A DNA stretch of 64,000 bases from DASUAO01 sp035763745 (GCA_035763745.1 DASUAO010000014.1:7816-71815), one strand, 5' to 3'. Positions 1-8,597 are shown, numbered from the stretch's first letter. Program-made: numbers and translations. Notes: generated by a model not told the origin, from the letters alone.

Positions 1-77
1 CACGCCTGCCAGAACACGACGCAACCGCCTCATGGCCGAGCACGCGATCGCCCCAGCCGGCGATGCTCCGGGTCGGC

Positions 78-2270
78 TCAGGGGTCGCGGGGCAGACCGA
101 GGACGCGCTCGCCGATGATGTTGCGCTGGATCTCACTCGTGCCGCCGGCGATGGTCAGGTTGCGGTTGAAGAGGAACCCGCGGCCCCACCGCTCGCCCTC
201 GCCCTCCGCGATCGCCCCGTCGACCCCCATGAGGCCGAGCCCGACCTCCTGGACGTGCTGGTCGTGCTCGACGCCGAGCAGCTTGCGCACCGACGCCTCG
301 GAACCGCTCGGATCGGCCCCGGCGAGCGCAGCCAGGGTCAACCGGTACCCGAGACACGAGAGCGCGTGCGCCCGGGCGACGAGCCCACCGACCTCGTCGA
401 GCACGAGCGGGTCGTCCCCCAGTCCACGCGCGTCGATCGCCTTGAGGATCTGCTCGAGCCCGTGGCCGAAGCTCATGCCCCCACCCATGAACACGCGCTC
501 GTTCGCCAGCGTCGTACGCGCAGCACGCCAACCATCGTGCTCGACACCGATGAGGCAGTCGTCGGGGATGAAGGCATCGTCGAAGAACACCTCGTTGAAC
601 ATCGCGTCGCCCGTGAGCTCACGAAGCGGTCGGATCGTCAGTCCCTCCGTGTGCTTCATGTCGATGAAGAAGCACGAGATCCCGTCGTGCTTCTCGGCGT
701 CGGGGTTCGTGCGGGCGAGCAGGATCCCCCAGTCGGCCATCTGCGCCATCGACGTCCAGACCTTCTGGCCGTTGACCATCCACCCACCCTCGACGCGCGT
801 CGCCCGCGTCGAGAGGCTCGCGAGGTCCGAGCCCGCGCCGGGCTCGCTGAAGAGCTGACACCAGCTGATCTCCCCGCGCAGCGTCGGCGGGATCCACCGC
901 TCCTGCTGCTCCCGGGTCCCGTACATGATCACCGGGGGCAGCGCCCATCCGCCGACCATGATCCCCGGACGCGCGACCTTCGCGGCGCGGAACTCTTCCT
1001 CGATGACCACCTGCTCGAGCGCCTTCGCGCCCCGCCCGAACGGCTCGGGCCACGTGGGGACGATGTAGCCGGCGTCCGCGACCCGACGATGCTGCTGGTC
1101 CGAAGACAGGTCCTTCACCTCGTCGAGGAACGCCCGGACCTCGGCACGGACGGCGTCGGCCTCGGCGCCGAGGTCGACGCTCAACGCGCGTCGCACCCCG
1201 GCGAGACCGAGCCGGCACGCGGTCTGACGCCATCCCGACGACGGTCCGAGGAGGCTCTGCAGGGTCATCGCGCGCCGCAGGTAGGCGTGCGCGTCGTGCT
1301 CCCAGGTGAACCCGATGCCGCCGAGCACCTGGATGCAGTCCTTGGCGTTCACGAACGCCGCGTCGATGGCGAGCGCGATCGCCGTCGCGCACGCGAGCGC
1401 CCGCTCCCGCGGATCGTCGTCGACCGCACGGGCCGCGTCCCACGCCGCGGCACGCGCGAGCTCGACTCTTGCGATCATGTCGGCGCACTTGTGCTTGACC
1501 CCCTGGAACTGCCCGATCGGCCGACCGAACTGCACGCGGTCCTTCGCGTAGGTGGCCGCGGTGTCGACGCACCATTGCGCAACGCCCACGAGCTCGGCCG
1601 CGCCGAACGTGCAGCTCAGATCGACGACACGTTCGGCGTCCACGCCATCGAGGATCCGAACCGCAGGCACCCACACGTCGTCCGCGACGAGCTCGGCGAC
1701 TCGCCGCGTCGGATCGAGGCTCGGGAGCTCGGTGAGGGTGAGCTCGTCTGCTCGGAGCGCCACCCAGCGGACGCCGTCGCCGAGGCTCGCGGGAGCGATC
1801 ACCACGTCGGCGAGGGCGCCGCCGAGCACCGGTCGGGCGATGCCCGCGACCACGATCCCGTCGTCGGTCTTCGTGGCCGACAGCCCACATCCGGCACCAC
1901 CCGCGACGACGCCGACGAGCTCGCCCGACGCGAGACCGGGCAGCAGCTCCTTGCGCGTGCCCTCGTTCGACGAGCTCGCGACCACCGCAGCGGCGAGCAT
2001 CGTCGGGAGCATCGGTCCGGGCGCGAGCGCGCGCCCGAGCTCCTCGAGCACGACCACCAGCTCGGGGATCGCGAACCCCGACCCGCCGACGTCCTCGGCG
2101 ACGTGGAGCCCGAGCCACCCCTGCTCGGCGAGTCCGCCCCAGTACGGTGGGAGCGTGTCGTGCTCGGCGTCGAGCGAGGCCCGCAGCACGCCGGCGACAC
2201 CCTGGCGTTCGAGCCAGCCCCCGACGGCCTCGTGCAGCGCGAGATGTTCCTCTGTGGTCCCGATCGGCAT
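78..2270 (-). CDS. two-domain (fused) acyl-CoA dehydrogenase, FadE34/FadE6-like
   Basis: A 730-residue flavoprotein predicted to oxidise an acyl-CoA to the 2-enoyl-CoA. Two acyl-CoA dehydrogenase units lie in tandem. The first (about residues 1-360) carries RVQFGRPIGQFQGVKHKCAD and a LGGIGFTWEHDAHAYLRRA motif. The second (about 375-730) carries the FAD/substrate loop CQLFSEPGAGSDLASL and the C-terminal IAGGTSEIQRNIIGERVLGL signature. Single-domain relatives are about 380 residues, so this is a fusion, as in the long mycobacterial FadE enzymes. The ATG lies 6 nt after a TAGGAT -10 box, suggesting a leaderless message. A ferredoxin gene ends 50 nt upstream. The substrate is not visible from sequence. 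Confidence 0.93.
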   Translation of the reverse strand: MPIGTTEEHLALHEAVGGWLERQGVAGVLRASLDAEHDTLPPYWGGLAEQGWLGLHVAEDVGGSGFAIPELVVVLEELGRALAPGPMLPTMLAAAVVASSSNEGTRKELLPGLASGELVGVVAGGAGCGLSATKTDDGIVVAGIARPVLGGALADVVIAPASLGDGVRWVALRADELTLTELPSLDPTRRVAELVADDVWVPAVRILDGVDAERVVDLSCTFGAAELVGVAQWCVDTAATYAKDRVQFGRPIGQFQGVKHKCADMIARVELARAAAWDAARAVDDDPRERALACATAIALAIDAAFVNAKDCIQVLGGIGFTWEHDAHAYLRRAMTLQSLLGPSSGWRQTACRLGLAGVRRALSVDLGAEADAVRAEVRAFLDEVKDLSSDQQHRRVADAGYIVPTWPEPFGRGAKALEQVVIEEEFRAAKVARPGIMVGGWALPPVIMYGTREQQERWIPPTLRGEISWCQLFSEPGAGSDLASLSTRATRVEGGWMVNGQKVWTSMAQMADWGILLARTNPDAEKHDGISCFFIDMKHTEGLTIRPLRELTGDAMFNEVFFDDAFIPDDCLIGVEHDGWRAARTTLANERVFMGGGMSFGHGLEQILKAIDARGLGDDPLVLDEVGGLVARAHALSCLGYRLTLAALAGADPSGSEASVRKLLGVEHDQHVQEVGLGLMGVDGAIAEGEGERWGRGFLFNRNLTIAGGTSEIQRNIIGERVLGLPRDP

Positions 2271-2276
2271 GGTTGG

Positions 2277-2282
2277 ATCCTA
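2277..2282 (-). promoter_or_regulatory. -10 box TAGGAT, leaderless promoter of the long acyl-CoA dehydrogenase
   Basis: TAGGAT on the minus strand ends 6 nt before the ATG at 2270, the spacing expected when transcription starts at the start codon. It is one of about 17 TANNNT boxes placed 6-9 nt before starts in this window. Confidence 0.55.
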
Positions 2283-2320
2283 CGGGTCGAGCGAGACCCG
2301 CCTCCCGACGGAGCAGGGGC

Positions 2321-2530
2321 TCAGACGAGTCGCTCGTCGCCCCGCCACACGGAGATCGCCCCCGTGGGGCAGCCTTTCGCGCCGAGCACGATCTTGTCCT
2401 CGGGATCGCCGTCGGCGTCGATCACGTGTGCGAGGCCCACGTCGTCGAGCTCGAAGGTCGCCGGAGCCCAGTAGACGCACTGGCCCTGGCCCATGCACAC
2501 GTCGTGGTCGATCTCGATGCGAAGCGCCAT
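2321..2530 (-). CDS. small ferredoxin ([3Fe-4S]/[4Fe-4S] type)
   Basis: A 69-residue cytoplasmic electron carrier. It shows DHDVCMGQGQCVYWAP and a distal GCPTGAI cysteine, so only three evident cluster cysteines, as in the single-cluster ferredoxins that serve actinobacterial P450s and other oxygenases. No P450 lies in the window. The nearest gene is the downstream acyl-CoA dehydrogenase, so its partner is unknown. The ATG at 2530 lies 7 nt after a TAGGCT box that overlaps the stop codon of the upstream kinase. The cluster type is inferred. Confidence 0.9.
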   Translation of the reverse strand: MALRIEIDHDVCMGQGQCVYWAPATFELDDVGLAHVIDADGDPEDKIVLGAKGCPTGAISVWRGDERLV

Positions 2531-2537
2531 CGCGTCG

Positions 2538-2543
2538 AGCCTA
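2538..2543 (-). promoter_or_regulatory. -10 box TAGGCT of the ferredoxin gene
   Basis: TAGGCT on the minus strand lies 7 nt before the ferredoxin ATG and overlaps the TAG stop of the upstream kinase (2541-2543). The ferredoxin can therefore be transcribed separately without a leader. Confidence 0.5.
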
Positions 2544-3920
2544 CGCGGGGCTCGCGCCGGCGACCGCGAGGAACCGCTGGTAGCGCGCTTCCGTCGGCCC
2601 CGTCCACGCCGCGTCGGCTTCGACGGTGCGTCCGATGCGAGCCCAGCGCCGTCCCTCGGTCATCGCCATCGGTTCCTCGAGTCCCGCGGCGATCCGCGCC
2701 AACCACGCCGAGCCCAGGGCGCCGCCCTCGGGCACCGCCACGCACTCGATCGGGACCTGCGTCGCATCGGCGACCGCGTGCAGCCATTCGTCGACCCGGT
2801 TGCCCCCACCACTCACGACCAGGCGGCGCGGTGCGAAGTCGGTGTGCGCCCCGACGGTGTCGATCACGCGCCGGACCACGAAGCCCGACGCCTCGAACGC
2901 GGCGCGCCGGACCGCGGCCGCGTCGTGCGTCAAGTCCAGGTCGACGAGCGACGCCCGCCGGTCCGGGTCGTGGAACGGCGTGCGCTCCCCCCTCGGATAC
3001 GGCGCCCAGACCGGAACCCGGCCCGGCTCCGGCGGGGCCGTGGCGTCACCGAGCAGCCCCGCCGCCCAGTTGCAGAACAGGCCGCCCGCATTCGACGGTC
3101 CGCCCACCATGAGCTTCCCGGCCGCGGTGTGCGGGATCGTCCAGAACCCGGGGACGCTGACCTCCGAGCCGTCGTCGGGTGCGTCGACGACCGCCCACAC
3201 GATGAGGGTGGTGCCCAGGATGACGAACACATCGCCCGCGTGGTCGGCGCCGGCGACCAGCTGCTCCGCGAGCGCGTCCACGCACCCTGACGCCAGGGGC
3301 GGGCCGTCGCCGTCGATGCGCCCTGCCTCCCATCCGGTCGGCACGAGGCGAGGGAACTGCTCGACGCGGGCTCCCGCTTCGGCGGCGACCGCCGGGTCCC
3401 AGGCCGTCCAGTCGAACAGCGGATGGGTGGACGCGGCGGTGGCCGTGTCGAGCACGCCTTCGCCGCAGAGCGCGTGGTTCGCGACCGCCTGCGCCGGCCA
3501 GTAGCCGGCCGCGTCGGGTGCCTCCGCCGCGCACCAGCGCAAGAACCCGAGGAGCTCCCCGCTCTCGGCGGGACTGCCGTCGGCGCGCTCACGCCCGCCG
3601 CCCGCGCGGCCGCGCTCGTCCCCGTAGAGCAAGCCGGGGGTCACGGGGATCCCGTCGGCGTCGACGGCAACGAGCGACGGCACCATGGCGGCGACGCTCA
3701 CGCCGAGCACGTCCAGGTCCGTGGAGACCACGGCGTAGGCCTCGCGCGGCCCGCGCCGCCATGCGATCTCGGCGTCGTGCTGGAACCGCCCCGGGCTCGG
3801 AACCCCGACGTCGTGGGGGACGCGCGCGGTGGCGACGACGTTGCCGTCGTGGTCGGCGGCGACCGCCTTGACCGAGGAGGTGCCGATGTCGAGCCCGACC
3901 GTCACCTCGGTGCGGCTCAC
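2541..3920 (-). CDS. FGGY-family carbohydrate kinase (xylulokinase-like)
   Basis: About 459 residues, usual for FGGY kinases, which phosphorylate a sugar or polyol with ATP. The N-terminal ATPase signature VGLDIGTSSVKAVAADHDG is clear. The central region has GDERGR, and the C-terminal domain holds the second ATP-binding segment (RRLVVSGGGNRVDEWLHAVAD, then PEGGALGSAWLA). I chose the GTG at 3920 because it directly precedes the VGLDIG strand and overlaps the stop of the upstream phosphatase by 4 nt (GTGA), implying translational coupling. The open frame continues upstream to 4328, but that is a shadow of the phosphatase. Kinase plus phosphatase suggests sugar/polyol-phosphate turnover. The substrate is undefined. 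Confidence 0.9.
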   Translation of the reverse strand: MSRTEVTVGLDIGTSSVKAVAADHDGNVVATARVPHDVGVPSPGRFQHDAEIAWRRGPREAYAVVSTDLDVLGVSVAAMVPSLVAVDADGIPVTPGLLYGDERGRAGGGRERADGSPAESGELLGFLRWCAAEAPDAAGYWPAQAVANHALCGEGVLDTATAASTHPLFDWTAWDPAVAAEAGARVEQFPRLVPTGWEAGRIDGDGPPLASGCVDALAEQLVAGADHAGDVFVILGTTLIVWAVVDAPDDGSEVSVPGFWTIPHTAAGKLMVGGPSNAGGLFCNWAAGLLGDATAPPEPGRVPVWAPYPRGERTPFHDPDRRASLVDLDLTHDAAAVRRAAFEASGFVVRRVIDTVGAHTDFAPRRLVVSGGGNRVDEWLHAVADATQVPIECVAVPEGGALGSAWLARIAAGLEEPMAMTEGRRWARIGRTVEADAAWTGPTEARYQRFLAVAGASPA

Positions 3921-4702
3921 CGGTCGCCCTCGGTCTTCGCGAGGAGCGCGAGCACCTCGTCGTGGAGGTGGGCGTTGGTCGTGACGCAGCCTCCGGGGCC
4001 CACCGGCGGCCCACCCGCGCGCGACGAGCACCGGCCGCCTGCCTCTTCGATGATCGGCCGCAACGCGGCGACGTCCCAGTACGCGAGCTCGGGTTCGATC
4101 ATGATCTCGGCGGCACCCTCGGCGACGAGCATGTGACCCCAGAAGTCGCCGTAGGCCCTGGACCGCCACGCACTCCGAGTGAGCTCGAGGACGCGCGCAT
4201 CGAGGCCCTCCGGCTCCCAGTCCCGCACGTTGTCGAAGCACACCTGCGCATCCCCGACGGCGTGGATCTCGGAGACGTGGATCGGGTCGCCATCGGCGAA
4301 CGCCCCACCCCCGCGGGCGCCCCACCACCGGCGTCCGAGGGCCGGGGCCGACACGACACCGACCACCGGCTCACCGGCGACCTCGAGCGCGAGGAGCGTT
4401 GCCCACACGGGGACGCCGCGCACGTAGCTCTTGGTCCCGTCGATCGGGTCGACGATCCATCGGCGCTCGGCCGTCCCCGAAGTCCCGAGCTCCTCGCCGA
4501 GGATCGCATCGTCCGGCCGCTCCGCCGCCAGGCGGTCCCGGATCATCTCCTCGACCGTCCGGTCGGCCTCGCTCACCGGGGTCAGGTCCGGCTTCGTCTC
4601 GACCCGGAGGTCGTGCGCGCGGAAGCGGTCCGTGGTGATCGCGTCCGCGGCGTCGCAGAGCGTGTGCGCGAGCGCGAGATCAGAGGTCAGGTCGTCGCCG
4701 AT
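3917..4702 (-). CDS. inositol monophosphatase family phosphatase, HisN-like, ATC start inferred
   Basis: Predicted Mg-dependent phosphatase; HisN members hydrolyse histidinol phosphate. Motifs are VETKPDLTPVSEADR near the N-terminus, then GEELG, WIVDPIDGTKSYVRG (metal-binding DxxDGT) and the C-terminal AYWDVAALRPIIEEAGG. The conserved sequence begins well before the first usable GTG (4576): the frame reads GDDLTSDLALAHTLCDAADAIT just upstream. The residue aligning with the usual initiator is an ATC codon at 4702, placed 6 nt after a TACATT box. Starting there gives 261 residues, the normal family length. Starting at GTG 4576 would delete about 42 conserved residues. It is coupled to the downstream kinase by a 4-nt overlap. 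Confidence 0.8.
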   Translation of the reverse strand: MGDDLTSDLALAHTLCDAADAITTDRFRAHDLRVETKPDLTPVSEADRTVEEMIRDRLAAERPDDAILGEELGTSGTAERRWIVDPIDGTKSYVRGVPVWATLLALEVAGEPVVGVVSAPALGRRWWGARGGGAFADGDPIHVSEIHAVGDAQVCFDNVRDWEPEGLDARVLELTRSAWRSRAYGDFWGHMLVAEGAAEIMIEPELAYWDVAALRPIIEEAGGRCSSRAGGPPVGPGGCVTTNAHLHDEVLALLAKTEGDR

Positions 4703-4708
4703 GCCGGG

Positions 4709-4714
4709 AATGTA
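4709..4714 (-). promoter_or_regulatory. -10 box TACATT of the HisN-like/kinase operon
   Basis: TACATT on the minus strand sits 6 nt before the inferred ATC start at 4702, the same geometry as the window's other leaderless promoters. This supports the unusual start. Confidence 0.5.
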
Positions 4715-4793
4715 GTGCGTCAGCGTTCGACGGCCGTGCAGAACGTGAACGCCTCCGCGGACGGACCGTCGCGGCGGGTGACCGAAGATCCGG

Positions 4794-5975
4794 TCAACGC
4801 TTCGGCACCTCGATCACGGTCGCCGAGCCCATGCCGCCACCGGCACACATCGTGGCGACCCCGATCCCACCGCCGCGCCGACGCAGCTCGTGCGCGAGCG
4901 TCGTGATCATGCGAGCACCGGTTGCCGCGACCGGGTGCCCGAGTGAGCAACCGCTGCCGCTCACGTTCACGATCTCGTGGTCGAACCCGAGGATCCGACT
5001 CGAAGCGACGGCCATCGAGGCGAACGCCTCGTTGATCTCGACCAGGTCGACGTCGTCGACGGCCAGACCGGCGCGCGCGAGCGCCTTCGGGACCGCGACC
5101 GTCGGCCCCAGCCCGGTGTCGGCCGGAGGCACACCCGCGGAGGCCCAGGACCGGACGATCGCGAGCGGCTCGTGGCCGTGCTGCTCTGCGTACTCGGCGT
5201 CGCAGAGCACCATCGCACACGCGCCGTCGTTGAGGCCCGAGGAGTTCCCGGCCGTGATCGAGAACCCGGGGATCTCAGGGTGCAGCGGCGGGAGCGCGGC
5301 GAGCTTCTCGAGGCTCGAGTCGCGGCGGGGATGCTCGTCGGTGTCGAAGATCCGCGTCTCACCCTTCCCGACCGGCACCTCCACGGCGAAGATCTCCTCG
5401 GCCAGACGCCCGTCGTCGATCGCGGCGATCGCGCGCCGGTGCGACTCGTACGCCCAGTAGTCCATGTCCTCGCGGCTCACGTCGGCCTTCCGCGCGGTGT
5501 TCCAGCCGACAGTGATCGACATGTCCATGGTCGGGGCGTCGGGCGTCTCGGGGTGGCTCGGCGACAGCCACTGCTGCACGCCGCTGTAGGCACCGGGGAG
5601 CTTCTTGAGCACCTGCGGCGACTGGCTGATCGACTCCGTCCCGCCCGCGATGACGACGCGGTCCATGCCCGCACGGATGCTGCCGGCCGCGGTCTGCACC
5701 GCCGCCATGCCCGACGCGCAGTGACGGTTGTGCGCGACCCCCGGCACCTCGATGAGGCCGAGCTCGATCGCGACGTACCGGGCGATGTCGCCACCACCCT
5801 GGAGCACCTCGCCGAGCACCAGGTCGTCGACGTCCTCGGTCGCGACGCCCGATCGCTTCAGGGCGGACTCGACGGCCAGACGGCCCAGGTCGAAGGCGCT
5901 GAACCCGACGAGGGAGCCGCGCCGGGCGGTCCCGATCGGCGTGCGCGCCGCGGCGACGATGACGGCTTCACCCAT
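4794..5975 (-). CDS. acetyl-CoA acyltransferase (thiolase, FadA-like)
   Basis: A 393-residue thiolase catalysing the CoA-dependent cleavage (or reverse condensation) of 3-oxoacyl-CoA. All catalytic parts are present: the nucleophilic cysteine in NRHCASGMAAVQ, EINEAFA, the GHPVAATGARM histidine and the C-terminal CAGGGMGSA cysteine. The ATG at 5975 follows a GAGGAG ribosome-binding site and starts the standard EAVIVAAARTPIG strand. Longer readings extend into the promoter. The gene diverges from an acyl-CoA ligase, and both are predicted to be controlled by the operator at 6054-6069, which fits activation and thiolytic cleavage in one pathway. Confidence 0.95.
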   Translation of the reverse strand: MGEAVIVAAARTPIGTARRGSLVGFSAFDLGRLAVESALKRSGVATEDVDDLVLGEVLQGGGDIARYVAIELGLIEVPGVAHNRHCASGMAAVQTAAGSIRAGMDRVVIAGGTESISQSPQVLKKLPGAYSGVQQWLSPSHPETPDAPTMDMSITVGWNTARKADVSREDMDYWAYESHRRAIAAIDDGRLAEEIFAVEVPVGKGETRIFDTDEHPRRDSSLEKLAALPPLHPEIPGFSITAGNSSGLNDGACAMVLCDAEYAEQHGHEPLAIVRSWASAGVPPADTGLGPTVAVPKALARAGLAVDDVDLVEINEAFASMAVASSRILGFDHEIVNVSGSGCSLGHPVAATGARMITTLAHELRRRGGGIGVATMCAGGGMGSATVIEVPKR

Positions 5976-6046
5976 GACGTGGGCTCCTCGCTCGGAGTGG
6001 GTTCGATCCGCAGAGCGGCGTTCGACGGCGCTCCACGACGGCACGG

Positions 6047-6052
6047 AGCCTA
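6047..6052 (-). promoter_or_regulatory. -10 box TAGGCT of the thiolase promoter
   Basis: TAGGCT on the minus strand directly abuts the 6054-6069 palindrome. It would give a leader of about 65 nt before the thiolase ATG, consistent with that gene having a ribosome-binding site. Confidence 0.5.
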
Positions 6053-6053
6053 T

Positions 6054-6069
6054 CTGACACTGCTGTCAG
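6054..6069. promoter_or_regulatory. palindromic operator CTGACACTGCTGTCAG
   Basis: Perfect 6-bp arms CTGACA/TGTCAG lie between the divergent thiolase and acyl-CoA ligase genes. The site abuts the minus-strand -10 box and overlaps the plus-strand -35 region, so one bound repressor could silence both. It is the best member of a family of six sites. A TetR-type regulator is inferred from the shape only. Confidence 0.7.
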
Positions 6070-6087
6070 GTCGATCGGTGCTCGCGC

Positions 6088-6093
6088 TAGGTT
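6088..6093 (+). promoter_or_regulatory. -10 box TAGGTT, leaderless promoter of the acyl-CoA ligase
   Basis: TAGGTT is followed by 7 nt and then the GTG start at 6101. No Shine-Dalgarno sequence fits in that space. Confidence 0.55.
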
Positions 6094-6100
6094 CGCACCC

Positions 6101-7618
6101 GTGCCGGAGTGGGGGGACCTCCAGGAGGACCAGCTGCGCTTCATGGCGCGGACCATCCCCGACGAGCTCGCGTACCGGAACCTCGACGCGGGAACCTCGC
6201 TCACCTTCGCCGAGTGGGACGCCGAGTCCAACCGCCTCGCCCGCGGGCTCATCGGGCTCGGCGTCGAGCAGGGCGATCGCGTGTCGATCTTCCTGCCCGC
6301 CGAGGAGGTGCTCCGCTGGATCGTCGCGTACGCCGCGGTGCACAAGGCGGGCGCGGTCGCGGTCCCGACGAACACGCGGCTGTCGAACCCCGAGCTGGTG
6401 TCGATCCTCGGGCACGCCGAGATCGTGGTGTCGCTCACCTGCGAGGACCTGCTACCGACCGCGATCGCGATCCAGCCCGAGATCCCGAGCTTCCGCACGA
6501 TCGTGAGCAGCGGCACGTGGGACGAGGTCCTCGACGACGACGCATCCGACATCCAGGTGCCGGTCGCGCTCACGGATCTGGCCGATGTCATGTACACGTC
6601 GGGCACGACCGGGCTCCCGAAGGGCATCGCCGTCCGCCACGACAACGCCGCGATGATCCCCAACCACGAGCCCCTCTGGACGGGCGGTGGCTGGCTCCAC
6701 GGCGCGCCGTTGTTCACGTTCGCCGGGATCGCGTTCATCTACAACCCCATGAAGATGGGCCTCACCGCGCTCTACCACCCGAAGTTCGACGCCGGCCGGT
6801 GGCTCCGCTACGTCGAGACGGAACGCCCGACCCACACCCTGCTCGTCCCCGCGTTCGCCGAGCTGATCGTCGCCCACCCCGACTTCGCGACCGCCGACCT
6901 GTCGAGCCTCGTGCAGGTGTCGATCGGGAGCGCACCCATCGCGCCGAAGACCCACCAGATCCTCATCGAGCGACTCCCCCACGCGAACGTCGGAAACTCG
7001 TTCGGGATGAGCGAGGCCGGCCCGGCGTACATCGTGATGCCACCCGAGGAGATCCCGAAGCGCATCGGCTCCGTGGGCAAGCCCATCGGTCCCATGGAGA
7101 TCCGCGTCGTCGACGACCACGACGACGACCTGCCCGCTCGCGAGGTCGGCGAGCTGCTCATGCGCATGCAGGGCAAGCAGCGCGAGTACTACAAGGACGA
7201 CGCCGCCACCGCGAGCACCTGGACGCCGGACGGCTGGCTGCGCACCGGCGACCTCGCGTACCTCGACGAGGACGGCTACCTCTACATCTGCGGTCGCAAG
7301 AAGGACATGATCATCCGCGGCGGGAACAACATCTACGCCACCGACGTCGAGGCGGTGCTGCTCGAGCATCCCGACGTCCAGGAAGCGGCTGTCGTCGGCG
7401 TCCCGCACACCGTCCTGGGCGAGGACGTCGGCGCGTGGGTCGTGTGCAAGCCCGGCACGAGCCTCGACGCCGCGACGCTCGACGCCTTCTGTGCCGAACG
7501 GCTCGCCGACTACAAGCGCCCCCGGGTCGTGCACTTCACCGACGAGCTGCCCCGCAACGCGGTCGGCAAGGTGCTCAAGCACCGCCTGCGCGACGACGCG
7601 ACTACATTCCGGACCTGA
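6101..7618 (+). CDS. AMP-forming acyl-CoA ligase (FadD-like)
   Basis: A 505-residue ANL-superfamily enzyme that activates a carboxylic acid to its acyl-CoA through an acyl-adenylate. It has the P-loop YTSGTTGLPKG (about residue 167), a GMSEAGPAY adenine loop, GWLRTGDLAYLDEDGYLYICGRKKD hinge motifs (split here over two adjacent signatures) and the catalytic lysine in LPRNAVGKVLKHRLR. The GTG start at 6101 is read leaderlessly. Its stop codon lies inside the next operator (7615-7630). It diverges from a thiolase and precedes a MaoC-like dehydratase, so a beta-oxidation-like route is likely. Confidence 0.93.
   Translation: MPEWGDLQEDQLRFMARTIPDELAYRNLDAGTSLTFAEWDAESNRLARGLIGLGVEQGDRVSIFLPAEEVLRWIVAYAAVHKAGAVAVPTNTRLSNPELVSILGHAEIVVSLTCEDLLPTAIAIQPEIPSFRTIVSSGTWDEVLDDDASDIQVPVALTDLADVMYTSGTTGLPKGIAVRHDNAAMIPNHEPLWTGGGWLHGAPLFTFAGIAFIYNPMKMGLTALYHPKFDAGRWLRYVETERPTHTLLVPAFAELIVAHPDFATADLSSLVQVSIGSAPIAPKTHQILIERLPHANVGNSFGMSEAGPAYIVMPPEEIPKRIGSVGKPIGPMEIRVVDDHDDDLPAREVGELLMRMQGKQREYYKDDAATASTWTPDGWLRTGDLAYLDEDGYLYICGRKKDMIIRGGNNIYATDVEAVLLEHPDVQEAAVVGVPHTVLGEDVGAWVVCKPGTSLDAATLDAFCAERLADYKRPRVVHFTDELPRNAVGKVLKHRLRDDATTFRT
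7603..7608 (+). promoter_or_regulatory. -10 box TACATT upstream of the dehydratase operon
   Basis: TACATT lies at the 3' end of the preceding ligase gene, 6 nt before the 7615-7630 palindrome, so transcription would start within the operator. Confidence 0.45.
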
Positions 7619-7630
7619 CGTCACCGTCAG
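7615..7630. promoter_or_regulatory. palindromic operator CTGACGTCACCGTCAG
   Basis: CTGAC/GTCAG arms with a 6-bp spacer cover the expected start site downstream of TACATT and include the TGA stop of the upstream ligase. Same family as 6054-6069. Confidence 0.65.
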
Positions 7631-7661
7631 CAACCCCGCGACGACGAAGGAGCACGCGCCC

Positions 7662-8117
7662 GTGGCACTCACCGAGCTCAAGGGTCAGAGCACCGGCACC
7701 CAGAGGGTCGTGATCGAGCGCGGCCCGGTGAAGGTGTTCGCCGAGGCACTCCTGGACGACGACCCCGCGTATCGGGGCGACACGGCACCGGTCCCCCCCA
7801 CCTTCCCGTTCGTCATGTCCTACTGGGGGTCGATGGGCGAGGGCGGCGCGGCCGGGCTGCCGATCGACAAGCTCCGCGGCCCGGGTCGGGCGATCCTCCA
7901 CGGGGAGCAGGCCTTCGAGTACTACCGCTGGCCGAAGGTCGGTGACGTGCTCGAGGGCACGGGCACGATCAGCGACGTCTACGAGAAGGAGAAGTCGAGC
8001 GGCGGCAAGCTCGAGTTCTACGTCACCGAGACGGACTGGAAGGACGCCACGACCGGGGAGCCGGTGTGCAAGGCGATCTTCACCCTCGCGATCAACGTCC
8101 GCCCGCCGAAGGAGTAG
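7662..8117 (+). CDS. MaoC-like (hot-dog) dehydratase, N-terminal domain type
   Basis: A 151-residue hot-dog protein of the MaoC_dehydratas_N class, which as HadA/HadC-like subunits hydrates or dehydrates enoyl/3-hydroxyacyl thioesters. Visible are VKVFAEALLDDDPAY, PPTFPFVMSYWG and HGEQAFEYYRWPKVGDVLEG, typical of the substrate loop and dimer strands. The GTG follows an AAGGAG site at 5-14 nt. Catalytic Asp/His residues of full MaoC hydratases are not evident, so it may need a partner subunit encoded elsewhere. It leads an operon with VOC, ligase-like and DUF2889 genes. Confidence 0.8.
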   Translation: MALTELKGQSTGTQRVVIERGPVKVFAEALLDDDPAYRGDTAPVPPTFPFVMSYWGSMGEGGAAGLPIDKLRGPGRAILHGEQAFEYYRWPKVGDVLEGTGTISDVYEKEKSSGGKLEFYVTETDWKDATTGEPVCKAIFTLAINVRPPKE

Positions 8118-8124
8118 CGCCCCG

Positions 8125-8589
8125 ATGGGGGCCGCCTACAACCACCTCGGCCAGTGCGTCACCGACCTCGACCGCTCGCGGCGCTTCTACGTCGAGGTCC
8201 TCGACTTCGCGGTCGAACGGGAGATCCAACCACCCGACGACCTCTCCGCGAAGCTGCTCCGCCTCTCCGCACCGCTCGGGATGACGGCCTGCTACCTGCG
8301 ACGCGACGGTCTCGTGCTCGAGCTGCTGCACTTCTCCGGCGAGGGCGGGGCCCCGCGGCCCTTCGTCGAGCGCACCATGAACGATCCGGGCCTCACGCAC
8401 CTCTCCTTCAGCGTCGACGACGTCGCGGCGACGTGTGCGCTCGTCGTCGCGCACGGGGGCAGCGTGCTCGACGACACCGACATCGGTGCCGGGATCTTCG
8501 TGCGCGACCCCGACGGGCAGCTCATCGAGCTGCTGCCGATGAGCTATCGGCAGCACCTCGACGCGGCGGCCGGGGCCGCGGGATCCTGA
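8125..8589 (+). CDS. VOC-family (glyoxalase/dioxygenase superfamily) protein
   Basis: A 154-residue metalloprotein with two beta-alpha-beta-beta-beta modules. Likely metal ligands are the His in YNHLGQCV, the His in LTHLSFSVDD and the Glu in DGQLIELLP, as in methylmalonyl-CoA epimerases and glyoxalases. The position 7 nt after the dehydratase stop and 8 nt before the ligase-like gene makes an acyl-CoA epimerase or isomerase role plausible but unproven. Confidence 0.85.
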   Translation: MGAAYNHLGQCVTDLDRSRRFYVEVLDFAVEREIQPPDDLSAKLLRLSAPLGMTACYLRRDGLVLELLHFSGEGGAPRPFVERTMNDPGLTHLSFSVDDVAATCALVVAHGGSVLDDTDIGAGIFVRDPDGQLIELLPMSYRQHLDAAAGAAGS

Positions 8590-8597
8590 CCGATCCC

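Noticed and set aside
63..2474. Very long plus-strand open frame opposite the acyl-CoA dehydrogenase
   Set aside because: It reads as Arg/Glu/His/Pro-rich sequence without any family motif, while the minus strand encodes a complete acyl-CoA dehydrogenase. Such frames are a by-product of extreme GC content.
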